Below are positions 7,021 to 17,699 of a stretch of 44,701 nucleotides of DNA, piece by piece. A program made the position numbers and the translations under genes. Origin of the DNA: Desulfuromonadaceae bacterium (GTDB taxonomy: Bacteria; Desulfobacterota; Desulfuromonadia; Geobacterales; Pseudopelobacteraceae); assembly GCA_028683435.1 (NCBI GenBank), contig JAQUIG010000021.1, forward strand, positions 1 through 44,701. Reading direction: 5' to 3'. Under the pieces are notes generated by a model that saw only the letters and a program-made list of their open reading frames with translations, was not told the origin of the DNA and did not search any database. Numbering within the stretch: the first letter of the stretch is position 1; each line of letters starts with the position of its first letter.

Positions 7021-7104
7021 GGTCTTTTAATTACCCTTTTCACCCTTTCGTAAAGGCAGTTTTAAAATCATCTTGGTATGGAAATACCACTCTGGGGATG
7101 CTTA

Positions 7105-8835
7105 ATGTTGTATTCACGCTATTTCATACCGACAATCAAGGAAACCCCGTCTGACGCCGAGGTGATCTCACACCAGTTGATGCTGAGGGCAGGCATGATC
7201 CGCAAGCTTGCTTCAGGAATCTATAACTACCTGCCACTTGGGCTCCGCTCGATTCGCAAGTTTGAGAGCATTGTTCGCGAAGAGATGAACAAAGCCGATG
7301 CTATCGAGATGCTGATGCCGAGTGTCCAGCCGGCCGAACTGTGGCAGGAATCCGGGCGCTGGGCTTTTTATGGTAAGGAGCTGTTGCGCTTCAAAGACCG
7401 TAAAGATGCCGAATTCTGTATGGGACCGACCCACGAAGAGGTCATCACCGACATGGTGCGGCGCGAAATAAAAAGCTATCGGCAGATGCCGCTTAACTTC
7501 TATCAGATCCAGACCAAGTTCCGCGACGAGATTCGCCCCCGGTTTGGCTTGATGCGCGGTCGTGAGTTCATTATGAAGGATGCCTATTCATTCGATGTAG
7601 ACAGCTCTGCTGCTGATCTCTCCTACGAGAAGATGTTTAATGCATATATGCGTATTTTTGAGCGATGCGGCCTCAATTTCAGAGCGGTAGAAGCCGACAC
7701 CGGTAGTATCGGCGGATCTTCCTCACATGAGTTCATGGTGCTGGCGGATTCCGGCGAAGATGCCATTGTTTCCTGCGATGCATGCCGATACGCCGCTAAT
7801 GTTGAAAAAGCAGAATCTTCATTGTTTACAGCAGTATGCGGTACGGTAGCGGAACCTCTACAGAAAGTTTCAACGCCTGAGATGAAAACTATTGCCGAAG
7901 TTGCCGCATTTCTGAATGTTACCGCTGATAAAACCATAAAAACCCTTGTGTACGCCTCCGATGCTGGTGATTTGGTGATGGCGCTGCTGCGCGGCGATCA
8001 TGAGCTCAACGAACTTAAACTCAAGAATTATCTGGGATGGGACGAAATCCAGATGGCGAGCGAAGAGCAGATTCTTGCCTGCACCGGTTCTCCTGTCGGC
8101 TTTCTCGGGCCGATCGGCCTTAAACAGGACGTACCGGTCATTGCCGACAGGGTAATTCAGGGTATGACCAATGTTGTTTTAGGTGCGAACGAAAAGGATC
8201 AGCACTACATCAATGCTAATCGTGGCCGGGATTTTGAAGTTTCCGGATTTGTCGATATCCGTGCCGTCGAGGCTGGTGATGCTTGTCCGCGCTGCCAATC
8301 CGGAAAGCTCGAGATGTGGCGCGGGATCGAAGTCGGGCATGTTTTCAAGCTTGGAACAAAATATTCCAAAGCGCTTAATGCCACCTACCTTGATGCCAAT
8401 GGCAGAGAGCAGGTTATTTTTATGGGGTGTTACGGCATCGGCATCGGCCGTACCGTTGCAGCGGCGATCGAGCAGAACCATGATGAAAACGGTATCATAT
8501 TTCCTGTCCCGATCGCTCCCTTTCACTGCTCGGTAGTCGCCGTCAACACCAAGGACGCCGGAGTCATGGCTGCTGCCGAAGAGATTTATTTTTGTCTCGA
8601 AAAACTCGGTGTTGAGGTGCTTTTCGACGATCGTGACGAACGCCCTGGCGTTAAGTTCAAAGATAACGACCTCATCGGAATACCGCTTCGGATCGTCGTT
8701 GGTAGTAAAGGGTTGGCTGAAGGGAAGGTTGAGCTGAAGATCCGCTCGACCGGTGAAGTACTGCCGCTTTTGCTGGATGATGTGGCGACTACCGTTAAGC
8801 AGTTGATAGATGCTGCATTGGCACATAAACTATAA
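7105..8835 (+). CDS. proS: prolyl-tRNA synthetase (bacterial type)
   Basis: This 576-aa class II synthetase charges tRNA-Pro. Motif 1 ([15 protein letters not shown]), the [11 protein letters not shown] segment, motif 2 ([25 protein letters not shown]) and motif 3 ([17 protein letters not shown]) are all seen. An INS/YbaK-like editing insertion lies between motifs 2 and 3 (around residues 225-390, with [11 protein letters not shown] and [14 protein letters not shown]). A C-terminal anticodon-binding domain follows. [10 protein letters not shown] at 7105 is the standard bacterial start; the frame extends nine codons upstream without support. It is followed 28 bp later by the phenylacetate-CoA-ligase-like gene. 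Confidence 0.97.
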   Translation: MLYSRYFIPTIKETPSDAEVISHQLMLRAGMIRKLASGIYNYLPLGLRSIRKFESIVREEMNKADAIEMLMPSVQPAELWQESGRWAFYGKELLRFKDRKDAEFCMGPTHEEVITDMVRREIKSYRQMPLNFYQIQTKFRDEIRPRFGLMRGREFIMKDAYSFDVDSSAADLSYEKMFNAYMRIFERCGLNFRAVEADTGSIGGSSSHEFMVLADSGEDAIVSCDACRYAANVEKAESSLFTAVCGTVAEPLQKVSTPEMKTIAEVAAFLNVTADKTIKTLVYASDAGDLVMALLRGDHELNELKLKNYLGWDEIQMASEEQILACTGSPVGFLGPIGLKQDVPVIADRVIQGMTNVVLGANEKDQHYINANRGRDFEVSGFVDIRAVEAGDACPRCQSGKLEMWRGIEVGHVFKLGTKYSKALNATYLDANGREQVIFMGCYGIGIGRTVAAAIEQNHDENGIIFPVPIAPFHCSVVAVNTKDAGVMAAAEEIYFCLEKLGVEVLFDDRDERPGVKFKDNDLIGIPLRIVVGSKGLAEGKVELKIRSTGEVLPLLLDDVATTVKQLIDAALAHKL

Positions 8836-8863
8836 ACAACAACGCCGGCGCGAGGGTTTTTAC

Positions 8864-10174
8864 ATGCAGTCAAGCCAGATATGGGAATCTCAGCACGAAT
8901 GTATGCCTCGTGAAGAACTTGAACAGCTGCAGCTGGAGCGTCTTCAGGCAACATTAAACCGCGTGTATAAAAATGTACCCTGTTACCGTAACAAGTTTAA
9001 TGATCTAGGGATCGTTCCTGAAGATGTCGCTTCACTGTCCGATCTTTCGAAGCTCCCCTTTACGACCAAGGAAGATCTGCGACTCAATTATCCGTACGGG
9101 ATGTTTGCGGTGCCACTGCGCGAGGTTGTCCGGATCCATTCCTCTTCAGGTACAACCGGAAAGCCGACCGTTGTCGGATATACCAAAAATGATCTCAAAA
9201 TGTGGTCCAACCTGGTCGCGCGAATCATGACAGCGGCCGGCGTTACTCACGATGATGTCGTGCAGATTGCATTCGGTTACGGCATGTTTACCGGGGGCTT
9301 CGGTATGCATTATGGGTCCGAGACCATCGGAGCGGCGGTTATTCCGATGAGCGGAGGAAACAGCGACAAGCAGATCATGATCATGCAGGATTATAAATCT
9401 ACTGCGCTTGTCTGCACCCCGAGTTATGCGGTCACGCTTGCGGACCTGATTGAAAAACGGGGGATAGATCCGCAGACGCTCTCTCTCAAGGTTGGTCTTT
9501 TTGGCGGTGAGCCCTGGTCTGAAGCTATGCGGGTTGAAATTGAATCACGCTTGATGATCAGCGCAACTGATAATTATGGACTTTCTGAAATTATCGGACC
9601 TGGTGTCGCGGGAGAATGTCTTTATAAAAACGGCATGCATATCGCCGAAGATGCGTTCATCGCCGAGATAATTGATCCGGAAACCTGTCAGGTACTCCCA
9701 CCAGGATCTGTTGGTGAACTGGTGTTGACGACGATCAGCAAGGAAGCCTTCCCGATGATCCGTTATCGTACGCGGGATATAACCACTCTCGATCATTCTG
9801 TCTGTTTATGCGGTCGTACCATGGCCAGAATGAAAAAAACCATGGGTCGCTCTGACGATATGCTGATTATCAAGGGAGTTAACGTCTTCCCTTCCCAAAT
9901 CGAGGAGGTACTGGTTGCTATAGAAGGGTGTGAACCGCACTATCAGCTGGTTGTCGATCGTAAAGGTGCACTCGATGTGCTGGAAGTCTGTATCGAGGTA
10001 AGGGAGAACATCTTCTTTGACGAAATGAAAAAACAGCGCGCCTTTCTCGATATGGTGGGAAAGAGGATTGACTCTGTTCTCGGTGTCGGCGTGACGGTAA
10101 AGCTGGTAGAACCGAACAGTATCCCGCGTCATGAAGGGAAGGCCCAGAGAGTTATCGATAAACGGGTGGTTTGA
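8864..10174 (+). CDS. paaK: phenylacetate-CoA ligase family protein
   Basis: This 436-aa AMP-forming ligase would activate an aryl or other carboxylic acid to its CoA thioester in the cytoplasm. The N-terminal helix-rich segment [25 protein letters not shown] is typical of PaaK. The nucleotide loop [15 protein letters not shown] is at about residues 92-106, followed by FGGEPW, the [17 protein letters not shown] motif and a C-terminal domain with [20 protein letters not shown]. The ATG at 8864 follows a GAGGG site. The specificity could be phenylacetate, but the family also serves indolepyruvate-pathway products in anaerobes. A strong hairpin terminator follows. Confidence 0.92.
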   Translation: MQSSQIWESQHECMPREELEQLQLERLQATLNRVYKNVPCYRNKFNDLGIVPEDVASLSDLSKLPFTTKEDLRLNYPYGMFAVPLREVVRIHSSSGTTGKPTVVGYTKNDLKMWSNLVARIMTAAGVTHDDVVQIAFGYGMFTGGFGMHYGSETIGAAVIPMSGGNSDKQIMIMQDYKSTALVCTPSYAVTLADLIEKRGIDPQTLSLKVGLFGGEPWSEAMRVEIESRLMISATDNYGLSEIIGPGVAGECLYKNGMHIAEDAFIAEIIDPETCQVLPPGSVGELVLTTISKEAFPMIRYRTRDITTLDHSVCLCGRTMARMKKTMGRSDDMLIIKGVNVFPSQIEEVLVAIEGCEPHYQLVVDRKGALDVLEVCIEVRENIFFDEMKKQRAFLDMVGKRIDSVLGVGVTVKLVEPNSIPRHEGKAQRVIDKRVV

Positions 10175-10206
10175 TGCCTGCCGTTTTATACCATTCACAG
10201 GTAACG

Positions 10207-10243
10207 CCGCTCACCAGCAGTGATGCTGTCGAGCGGTTTTTTT
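10207..10243 (+). terminator. Rho-independent terminator
   Basis: Nested stems CCGCTC/GAGCGG (10207-10212, 10231-10236) and CAGCA/TGCTG are followed by seven T. It ends the proS-paaK transcript. Confidence 0.88.
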
Positions 10244-10310
10244 CTGAAAAGATTTAAAAAACGATCGTTTATACTAGAGCGAAATAACCCGCAGAAAAAG
10301 AAGGAAACAA

Positions 10311-10772
10311 ATGACCACCAGAATACTATCGGCAGGTGACATTATTGAGTCCCGTTGTACCAAGTGTCGCGAAGTGTTGAATCACAGAATCGTTGCCATG
10401 GTAGAAGGAAAAGTTGTGCGGGTAGAATGTAATACCTGCAATGGGGTACACAACTATTACCCACCTCCAGCTGCAAAAGTAGCCAAAGCCCCCAAAAAAG
10501 CGGCTGCAAGCAAACCCCGGTCAACCAGTGCTACTCCGCGTGCATCGAGGAGGGATCCTGCTGAAGTCGAGCGTGAAGAGTGGGCATCACTCTCGCCGAC
10601 GTTCGATCTTGAAAAAGCGATTCCGTACGATATGAACAGCAGGTTCCTGACCAAGCGTCTGATAGATCACCCTGTATTCGGTATTGGCGTTGTTAAGACG
10701 GTCACTGTCCCGAATAAGATGCAGGTCCTTTTTAAAGACGGGATCAAGCTGCTTCGTTGTCAGTATATGTAG
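10311..10772 (+). CDS. zinc-ribbon-like conserved hypothetical protein
   Basis: This 153-aa protein is of unknown function. The N-terminus has two CxxC pairs (C16/C19 and C40/C43), which would form a small zinc ribbon. Residues 55-80 are a Lys/Ala/Ser/Pro-rich basic linker. The C-terminal 45 residues contain HPVFGIGVVKTV...MQVLFKDGIKLLRC, which resembles the small SH3-like beta motif seen in nucleic-acid-associated proteins (CarD/UvrD C-terminal-like 'FG.G.V' strands). This suggests a nucleic-acid or polymerase partner, as inference only. A good AAGGAA site precedes the ATG. It stands alone between terminator and fumarase. Confidence 0.75.
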   Translation: MTTRILSAGDIIESRCTKCREVLNHRIVAMVEGKVVRVECNTCNGVHNYYPPPAAKVAKAPKKAAASKPRSTSATPRASRRDPAEVEREEWASLSPTFDLEKAIPYDMNSRFLTKRLIDHPVFGIGVVKTVTVPNKMQVLFKDGIKLLRCQYM

Positions 10773-10893
10773 AGTAACAATTTAAGCCTTGATTTATAAA
10801 GCGGTTTGCATTAATAAACTACTTTCATAACTGTATACACTATTTTGTTCTGTACAGCAGAACGAAAAGCCACCATCTGAAAGGAGAGTACCG

Positions 10894-12519
10894 ATGTCTG
10901 TCAAACCGTTTGTTTATCAGGAGCCGTTTCCGCTTTCAAAGGATCATACCGCGTATCGTAAGATCGAAGGATCCGAAAAGTATATCGCTGTGGAGAAGTT
11001 CGGTGATCAGGAAGTCATCCGCGTCTGCCCCGAGGCGTTGTCCATCCTGTCAAACGAGGCAATGCGTGATGTCGCCTTTACCCTGCGTCCTGAACATAAT
11101 GAGATGGTGGCCAAGATTCTGACCGATCCGGAGGCTTCGCAAAATGATAAAGGGGTCGCCGTGGCCTTCCTGCGTAACGCCGAGATCTCCGCCAACTTTG
11201 AGCTGCCGTTCTGCCAGGATACCGGCACAGCGATAATCGTGGGTAAAAAAGGACAGCAGGTCTGGACCGGTGTGACTGACGAAGAGTGGTTGTCAAAAGG
11301 GGTCTACAAGACTTACACGGAAGAGAATCTGCGTTATTCCCAAACCGTTGCGCTCGATATGTACAAAGAAGTTAATACTGGTACCAACCTGCCTGCCCAG
11401 ATCGATCTCTACGCTACTCCGGGGATGGAATATAAATTCCTTTTTGTTGCCAAAGGGGGCGGTTCTGCAAATAAAACCTATCTGTATCAGGAAACCAAGG
11501 CACTCCTGACGCCGGAGAATCTGTTTAATTTCCTGGTAGAAAAGATGAAAACCCTTGGAACAGCTGCCTGTCCGCCGTATCACATAGCTTTTGTTATCGG
11601 CGGCACGAGCGCCGAGGCATGCCTGAAACACGTAAAACTGGCTTCAGCCAAATATTATGATGGTCTGCCGACCGCAGGCAATGAGCACGGCCAGGCCTTC
11701 CGCGATATCGAGCTGGAGAATAAACTTCTGGAAGCTGCGCAGAAACTCGGTATCGGTGCCCAGTTTGGTGGCAAATATTTTGCCCATGACGTGCGCATCA
11801 TCCGCCTGCCGCGCCACGGTGCCTCTTGTCCGGTCGGCATGGGTGTCTCCTGCTCAGCAGACCGCAACATCAAGGCCAAGATCACCAGAGAAGGCCTGTT
11901 CGTAGAGGAGATGGACCGCAATCCGGGGCGTCTGATACCCGATCAGTACCGTGGCAAACATGGTCATGGCGTCAAGATCAATCTTAACCAGCCGATGAAG
12001 GATATTTTGGCCGAACTGACCAAACACCCGGTCTCCACACCGTTGCTCCTGTCCGGGACGATTGTTGTCGGTCGCGATATTGCCCATGCAAAATTCAAGG
12101 AAATTCTTGACAGTGGCAAACCGCTCCCCGACTATCTCAAAAATCACCCGATATATTACGCCGGTCCGGCCAAAACACCCGCCGGCAAGCCTTCCGGTTC
12201 TTTTGGTCCTACCACCGCCGGTCGCATGGATTCCTATGTTGGCTTGCTCCAGGAAAATGGAGGATCCATGGTTATGATTGCCAAGGGAAATCGAAGCCAG
12301 CAGGTGACAGATGCCTGCAAGAAAAACGGTGGATTCTATCTCGGCTCCATAGGTGGCCCGGCCGCACTCCTGGCTGAGGAAAACATCAAGAAGGTTGAAT
12401 GTATTGACTTTCCGGAGTTGGGGATGGAAGCGGTGTGGAAGATTGAGGTGGAAGACTTCCCCGCCTTTATCCTGGTTGATGACAAGGGTAATGATTTCTT
12501 TAAACAGCTCGGTTTGTAG
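10894..12519 (+). CDS. class I (Fe-S) fumarate hydratase
   Basis: This 541-aa oxygen-sensitive fumarase interconverts fumarate and malate in the TCA cycle. The N-terminal alpha domain has PFCQDTGTA (C107) and GTAACPPYH (C226), and [13 protein letters not shown] supplies C320. The spacings 119 and 94 equal those of the three cluster cysteines of the characterised Leishmania class I enzyme (from memory). The beta domain begins around residue 365 with [16 protein letters not shown] and includes [12 protein letters not shown] strong AAAGGAGAG site precedes the ATG. Alpha and beta parts are fused, as in FumA/FumB. Convergent recC follows across a shared terminator. Confidence 0.96.
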   Translation: MSVKPFVYQEPFPLSKDHTAYRKIEGSEKYIAVEKFGDQEVIRVCPEALSILSNEAMRDVAFTLRPEHNEMVAKILTDPEASQNDKGVAVAFLRNAEISANFELPFCQDTGTAIIVGKKGQQVWTGVTDEEWLSKGVYKTYTEENLRYSQTVALDMYKEVNTGTNLPAQIDLYATPGMEYKFLFVAKGGGSANKTYLYQETKALLTPENLFNFLVEKMKTLGTAACPPYHIAFVIGGTSAEACLKHVKLASAKYYDGLPTAGNEHGQAFRDIELENKLLEAAQKLGIGAQFGGKYFAHDVRIIRLPRHGASCPVGMGVSCSADRNIKAKITREGLFVEEMDRNPGRLIPDQYRGKHGHGVKINLNQPMKDILAELTKHPVSTPLLLSGTIVVGRDIAHAKFKEILDSGKPLPDYLKNHPIYYAGPAKTPAGKPSGSFGPTTAGRMDSYVGLLQENGGSMVMIAKGNRSQQVTDACKKNGGFYLGSIGGPAALLAEENIKKVECIDFPELGMEAVWKIEVEDFPAFILVDDKGNDFFKQLGL

Positions 12520-12532
12520 GGTATAAAATAAT

Positions 12533-12575
12533 CACAAACTAACGCCCCGCGTACAACGCGGGGCGTTAGTTTGTG
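12533..12575. terminator. bidirectional hairpin between fumarase and recC
   Basis: Nineteen-bp perfect arms (12533-12551 and 12557-12575) surround loop TACAA. T-richness follows on either strand but there is no long T-run. The right arm covers the stop codon and last codons of recC. Confidence 0.75.
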
Positions 12576-15500
12576 TATTTCATAACAGCAATAAGCGGTC
12601 CGTATATCCGCTCAGCCAGCACGCTAAACTCTCCCCCCCACGGTTCCTCGCTGCCAAAACAGAGGGCCACCGCCTGATTGTCACATTCTCCCGGTACCCC
12701 TCTTCGTTTATCGCCCCTCCAGCTGGTTTCCGCCTTCTGCTTACCATCTTTCTGAAAGAGCCAGGACGTCTCTGGAAAAAACCGGAGCGGCCGCTTCATC
12801 CCCTCGCCGTACAGATGGAGCAGATCGGACAGAATTCCGGCCGCATTTTCAAGCGGCGGCAGTTCCAGTGTCATATCAGATGCTATCATCTTGCTCTGCA
12901 ACGGGTAACCCTCCGCTCTGGCGATGTTAAGAAGCAGGTGCTCAAGCCAGAGTGCCAGACGATCCTTACCCTTCATTCCTGCACAGCGCCAGCGCAGGTG
13001 AGTGCCGCTCCGGCAGTTTTCAAGAACCGCGTGCAACTGCACCTTGTCGCCGATAAACCTGATCGTAAGTGGTTCGAGAGGCGCACCTAGCAGCGGTTCA
13101 AGAGTCGCTGCAAAGTGCCGGCTCCTCTCCCAGACGGCATCAAATGCCGCCTTGCCGGCTGAAAGGGGCGGCAGAGTCCCACGTGATCGTGCCGCTGACA
13201 GGCATTCGTTGTACTGCTCCCCTTTCAATATTTGACCTACAAGCTCCTGTGAAAGTGTGTAGCGTGAAAGTGCATCCAAGGCAAACGGTTCGGAGTCATC
13301 CGGCTCTTCAGCAGGGTTGAATGGAGTGACCCGCAGGCGCTGTTCAAGAAAAGCTGCAGCCGGATTTGCCATAAAACGCCTTAACTGTTGCAGATCTATC
13401 TGTTGGACCGATGCGCTGTCTGGCGGCAGCGGTTCACCTGTAAACACGCGACGTGATGGCCCCGACAGCCGCCCGGCTTCAACTGCCCGGCAGGTTTCGC
13501 GGTCGTAACTGAAAAAGTGTGCCGGGTCTGAATTGTCAAAGTAGAGGGGGCTGAACGCTTGAAGACGGTGCCGGATGAGAACTGATGCCGGTGTTATGCC
13601 GTCTGGCCCGATAAATCCGTTTGTGACATAATCAATCAACTCGGCTACCAGAACCGACGGCGGCATACTGCTGTTGTCACGACTATTCTGACCGTTGTAG
13701 CTGATGCAGAAGCGCTCCTCTGCCGCCATGAGCGCCTCCAGGAACAGGTAGCGATCTTCATCTCGCAACGAACGGTCTCCGCGTTGCCTGGTGCCGTTCA
13801 TCATGCTGAATCCGGGAGGTCTCTCTGTCCGCGGAAACTGTCCGTCATTCATTCCCGCCAGCCAGAGTACCCGCATTGGAATGCTTCGCATCGGCAGCAT
13901 GGCGCAAAAGGTAATCGAGCCGCCGATAAAACCGTATCCGCCGCCACTTTTGGCCAGTATCTCAGTCAGGTGATCCCGCACGGCATCGAGTGCTATTGTC
14001 TGTTTAAAACCATGCAGTGATGAAGCCTCACGGAGTGAATTGAGAGCTTTGGCGACAACAGCAGGACCGGTTGAATCGTTTGTGTCAGCCAGCAGCATTT
14101 GAGTGATGGTTGCAGTGAAAATATCAGCCCATTCGGGAAGTGTGTGGGGTGAGCTCAAACGGGTGCTGGTTTCCCGGGCAATTGTGATGAACTCAGCCAG
14201 TTTACCCAGCGCCTCCGCCTGGCGTCCCGAGCAGGAGGGGTAGGGGAGTATTCCGCTGAATGTTGATGAATCATCCGGCGCCATCGCGTAGCCGAGAAAC
14301 AGCTTGTCAAGACCGGCCTGCCAACTGAAATCCGCATAGCGCGGGAAGCCGAGATCGGCACGATGATCGGCGTCAAGTCCCCAGCGGACGTTACAGTCCG
14401 AAAGCCATGTCCTGATGTCCATAAGTTCATCTTCATCGATATCAAAACGGCTCATAATGACGGGCGTTTCCAATAAATTCAATATTTCATGGAGGGCAAA
14501 ACGGCTCGACCCGATGGCAAGAATCTTGAGAAAAGCATCGACAAAAAGATTCTCCCGTCGGACACTCCGGTCGGCTATTGTAAAGGGGAGAGGCGGCCGC
14601 CCTTGTGATCTGCTGCCGAAAACGGAGCTTATATAGGGTGCGTAGGATTCAATGTCCGGAATCATTACGACAATGTGGCGCGGTTCCAGATCGGAAAGTT
14701 CGTCAAACGCCCCCAAAAGGTTGTCGTAAAGGACTTCCATCTCGCGCAATGCTCCGTGGCATGAGTGGATCTGCAGTGAACGGTCCTCTGCCGAAACGGT
14801 CTCTCTTGTCCCGCCAGCCGGGCGGTCACAGAGGGTGAGTATGTCGTTTTGAATGGAGGAGAGAATAGACCGGGTCTTTTTATCACCGCCTTGAAGCGTG
14901 ATTTCTGGTACAGTGTCAAGCTCTTCCGCTTCGAAACCGTATTCCAGAAGTGTCTCGAAAAATTCCTGACCCAATGTGCCGAGTGAAGAAAGGAGCGGGT
15001 TGCCTGTTTCGTAATATTCCTGTGCTTCCGCAGGAAGTGTGGAGTGCAGTGCCAGGCTTGACTTCTTCTTCTCGGAAATGATTGTCCCCCAGTACTCCCC
15101 GCAGGGATTAAGCAGGTAACAGGTGACGTCGCAGTATGCCGAAAGCAGGCGGAGCGCTTCCAGGTGGAACGGGGGAAGGTAGGATATTCCAAACAGGCTG
15201 ACACGGCTCGGCAATCTGCCGTTAGGCGGAGCGCCGCTGACAACGTGATTCTGTAACGATTTCAGCAGCGCCGCCCGGTGACTGCCCTGGCATTTGTTGC
15301 TGATTGCGCGCCACAATTGCGCTTGCCAATCAGTGCCGTCACCACTATCCCAGGCAAGAATCATTTCAGGACGGAATATGGTGTATTGGTCAAAGCAGTC
15401 GGCCACGGATCGGGAAATCTGCAGCAGGCGTCGATCGTCAAGGCCATCTCCCAGGTAGGCGGCTATCTGTTCAAAACCGGCACGTTGTGAAAGATCAGGC

Positions 15501-15799
15501 AACTGCGAAGCGATGCGCCAGGTCAGCGAAGTATGGGTAAACGGGAGCGAAGAATGGGATTCAGGAAGTATCGACTTGAAGCTCTGATCGAGCAGATCAT
15601 TGGGAAAACAGAACTCAAGTCCGGCAGATACCCCGAGACGAGCGGCAAGTTCCATGGATATCCAACGGCTCATACCATTGCTGAGGATAACAATACTCTC
15701 TTTTTCCAAAGGTGGCAGCGGCGAGTAGCAGATGTTGCCGGCAAACGCCTCAAGCAGGCGTAGTTGCGAGCAGCTGGTTATAAGTCTTAGTATCGGCAT
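12566..15799 (-). CDS. recC: exodeoxyribonuclease V gamma subunit (RecC)
   Basis: This 1077-aa protein matches RecC, the chi-scanning subunit of the RecBCD helicase-nuclease for double-strand break repair. The N-terminal motor-like domain shows ILSNGMSRWISMELAARLG, FCFPNDLL and LFGISYLPPFHLEALRLLS. A middle helicase-2-like region contains ADRSVRRENLFVDAFLKIL and LLETPVIMSRFDID, then MLPMRSIPMRVLWLAGMNDGQFPR and DRYLFLEALMAAEERFCISYNGQN. The length fits the family (about 1050-1150). It is the only gene in its unit: yicC diverges from its 5' end and fumarase converges on its 3' end. recB and recD are not in the window. Confidence 0.94.
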   Translation of the reverse strand: MPILRLITSCSQLRLLEAFAGNICYSPLPPLEKESIVILSNGMSRWISMELAARLGVSAGLEFCFPNDLLDQSFKSILPESHSSLPFTHTSLTWRIASQLPDLSQRAGFEQIAAYLGDGLDDRRLLQISRSVADCFDQYTIFRPEMILAWDSGDGTDWQAQLWRAISNKCQGSHRAALLKSLQNHVVSGAPPNGRLPSRVSLFGISYLPPFHLEALRLLSAYCDVTCYLLNPCGEYWGTIISEKKKSSLALHSTLPAEAQEYYETGNPLLSSLGTLGQEFFETLLEYGFEAEELDTVPEITLQGGDKKTRSILSSIQNDILTLCDRPAGGTRETVSAEDRSLQIHSCHGALREMEVLYDNLLGAFDELSDLEPRHIVVMIPDIESYAPYISSVFGSRSQGRPPLPFTIADRSVRRENLFVDAFLKILAIGSSRFALHEILNLLETPVIMSRFDIDEDELMDIRTWLSDCNVRWGLDADHRADLGFPRYADFSWQAGLDKLFLGYAMAPDDSSTFSGILPYPSCSGRQAEALGKLAEFITIARETSTRLSSPHTLPEWADIFTATITQMLLADTNDSTGPAVVAKALNSLREASSLHGFKQTIALDAVRDHLTEILAKSGGGYGFIGGSITFCAMLPMRSIPMRVLWLAGMNDGQFPRTERPPGFSMMNGTRQRGDRSLRDEDRYLFLEALMAAEERFCISYNGQNSRDNSSMPPSVLVAELIDYVTNGFIGPDGITPASVLIRHRLQAFSPLYFDNSDPAHFFSYDRETCRAVEAGRLSGPSRRVFTGEPLPPDSASVQQIDLQQLRRFMANPAAAFLEQRLRVTPFNPAEEPDDSEPFALDALSRYTLSQELVGQILKGEQYNECLSAARSRGTLPPLSAGKAAFDAVWERSRHFAATLEPLLGAPLEPLTIRFIGDKVQLHAVLENCRSGTHLRWRCAGMKGKDRLALWLEHLLLNIARAEGYPLQSKMIASDMTLELPPLENAAGILSDLLHLYGEGMKRPLRFFPETSWLFQKDGKQKAETSWRGDKRRGVPGECDNQAVALCFGSEEPWGGEFSVLAERIYGPLIAVMKYTN

Positions 15800-15881
15800 G
15801 GTCGGAACTATACCGGAATTGGCTGGACAAACAAGCAGGAATTACGGTATGTGAACGTAAAATATACGGAGGTATGTTAAA

Positions 15882-16760
15882 GTGCTCAAAAGCATGACAG
15901 GATATGGTAAAGGGGAAGCAACGGCTCAAAGCGGCAACTTTTTGGTAGAGATTCGTTCCGTCAATCATCGTTACGGTGAAATTTCAGTGCGGCTGCCGCG
16001 ATCGTTTTATGCGCTGGAAAACGAAGTGAAGAAAGTTGCAGCATCACTCCTCAAGCGGGGTAAAATCGATATTTCCGTGCAGTGGGATGAGGCTACTGCC
16101 GCCAATACGGCACCTCAACTGGATATGGCTGTTGCGCGGGGATATTATGACGCCTATACCCGTTTGTCAAAAGAGCTGAATCTGCCGCAGGATGCGCCAC
16201 TTTCTCTCATTATGTCTCAAAAGGGTGTGATGAAAGAGGTCGCCGCCTCTGTTGATGAAACTGAATTACAGCCGCATCTTCTGGCTGCCGTGGAGAATGC
16301 TGTTATTGCGCTGGAAGGCATGCGACTCCGGGAGGGCGAAGCATTGGCTGAAGATCTGCAAGCCAGACGAAAGCAGGTTGCCGAGTGGTCTGCCCAGATA
16401 GGGGATCGGATGCCGCAGATGGTGACGGAATACCGCCAGAAACTGAAGGCGCGGCTGGATCAGCTGCTTGAAGGATCCGAGATGGATGAAAGCCGTCTGG
16501 CGCAGGAAGTAGCGTTGTTGGCCGATCGCTCTGATATAACGGAGGAGTTGGTTCGACTTTCGAGCCATTTCAATCAGTTTGATGAGGCTCTTGGCAGTTC
16601 CGAGCCGGTAGGGCGTAAACTTGATTTTCTGATGCAGGAGATGAATCGGGAGGTCAACACGATCGGCTCGAAATCAAATGATGCCGGTATTACGAATCTG
16701 GTTATCCAGATCAAGGCAGAGATGGAGAAAATGAGGGAACAGGTTCAGAATGTGGAATAA
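15882..16760 (+). CDS. YicC family endoribonuclease-like protein
   Basis: This 292-aa protein starts at a GTG placed 9 nt after a GGAGG site. LKSMTGYGKGEA and RSVNHRYGEISVRLPRSFYALENEVK are the family's N-terminal signature. The C-terminal DUF1732 part contains ALLADRSDITEELVRLSSHFNQF, GRKLDFLMQEMNREVNTIGSKS and IVIQIK-like residues. E. coli YicC has been reported as an RNase that targets small RNAs. It comes first in the run yicC-gmk-rpoZ; the 59-bp gap to gmk has no DUF370/remA gene, which often sits there in other bacteria. Confidence 0.93.
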   Translation: MLKSMTGYGKGEATAQSGNFLVEIRSVNHRYGEISVRLPRSFYALENEVKKVAASLLKRGKIDISVQWDEATAANTAPQLDMAVARGYYDAYTRLSKELNLPQDAPLSLIMSQKGVMKEVAASVDETELQPHLLAAVENAVIALEGMRLREGEALAEDLQARRKQVAEWSAQIGDRMPQMVTEYRQKLKARLDQLLEGSEMDESRLAQEVALLADRSDITEELVRLSSHFNQFDEALGSSEPVGRKLDFLMQEMNREVNTIGSKSNDAGITNLVIQIKAEMEKMREQVQNVE

Positions 16761-16819
16761 TCTCTGCGGCACATTGTGCAGAGCAGAAGTTTACAGCAAT
16801 CTCTTAAGAGGCATATCTG

Positions 16820-17428
16820 ATGAAACGTGAAGGCTTGATTCTGATTCTTTCGGCCCCGTCCGGCGCCGGTAAAACGTCCCTTTGCCGGGAATTATTTAAA
16901 ATTTTCCCCGATATGAAAGAGTCCGTCAGCTATACAACCCGCGCGCCGAGGGCAGGGGAGGTAGAGGGTGAAGCGTACCATTTTGTTACCCATGAGGTCT
17001 TTGACGGCATGGTTGAAGAAGATGCCTTTGCCGAGTGGGCGGAAGTTCATGGCAACAAATACGGCACGGCACTGCGTACTCTTGAAGAGGCCCGAAAAAA
17101 CGGGATTGATCTGGTCCTTGATATCGACTGCCAGGGTGCGCTGAGGCTGAAGGAGCAGTTCGAGGGGGGGGTGTATGTGTTTATCATGCCTCCCAGCATG
17201 GAAGAGCTCCGCCGCCGCCTTGAGGGGCGTTCGTCTGATGCCCAGGAGGTTATCGAGCGCCGCATTGCCAGGGCTGCCGACGAAATCAGGGAAGCGCGCT
17301 GGTATGACTACATAATTTTTAACGATGATTTTGAAGTTGCGTGCCGGGAGTTGGCGGCAATCGTGATTGCCCATCGCCGGAAAACCTTTAGAATGATGGA
17401 AAAAGTCGTGAAATTGTTTGATATATGA
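16820..17428 (+). CDS. gmk: guanylate kinase
   Basis: This 202-aa kinase phosphorylates GMP to GDP with ATP. The P-loop SAPSGAGKTSLCREL lies near residues 9-23. The GMP-binding part reads SVSYTTRAPRAGEVEGEAYHFV, and LVLDIDCQGALRLK and RRLEGRSSDAQEVIERRI follow. The length is normal. It sits between yicC and rpoZ, feeding the guanine pool that the downstream Rel/SpoT enzyme uses. A G8 run occurs at 17164-17171. Confidence 0.97.
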   Translation: MKREGLILILSAPSGAGKTSLCRELFKIFPDMKESVSYTTRAPRAGEVEGEAYHFVTHEVFDGMVEEDAFAEWAEVHGNKYGTALRTLEEARKNGIDLVLDIDCQGALRLKEQFEGGVYVFIMPPSMEELRRRLEGRSSDAQEVIERRIARAADEIREARWYDYIIFNDDFEVACRELAAIVIAHRRKTFRMMEKVVKLFDI

Positions 17429-17483
17429 ATTGAATTAGCGTACAAAAGTCAATCATCTAAAGTTTTTTGCAAGGAGTAAATCT

Positions 17484-17687
17484 ATGGCTCGAGTTACCGT
17501 TGAAGATTGTCTGGAAAAAGTAGAAAACAGATTCCAACTCGTAATACTGGCTGCAAAGCGTGTAAAGCAGCTCTATAAAGGGGCGCAGCCGTTGGTTGAC
17601 TCAAAGAATCGTCAGGTTGTCACCGCTCTTCGTGAAATTGCTGCCGGTAAAATCAGTTACGAAGTTTCTAAAAAACAGCGCGTATAA
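17484..17687 (+). CDS. rpoZ: RNA polymerase omega subunit
   Basis: This 67-aa protein starts [30 protein letters not shown], the omega signature that wraps the beta' C-terminus and helps assemble RNA polymerase. AAGGAG lies 8 nt before the ATG. In proteobacteria omega also contributes to a ppGpp binding site, which suits its place just before spoT. A strong terminator follows the gene. Confidence 0.96.
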   Translation: MARVTVEDCLEKVENRFQLVILAAKRVKQLYKGAQPLVDSKNRQVVTALREIAAGKISYEVSKKQRV

Positions 17688-17699
17688 CTTGCCACTCAT

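Noticed and set aside
10848-10864. GTTCTG...CAGAAC dyad in the fumarase leader
   Set aside because: A six-bp stem is too short to claim as an operator or riboswitch without comparison.
14665-15243. 192-codon minus-strand frame
   Set aside because: It is an alternative frame inside recC.
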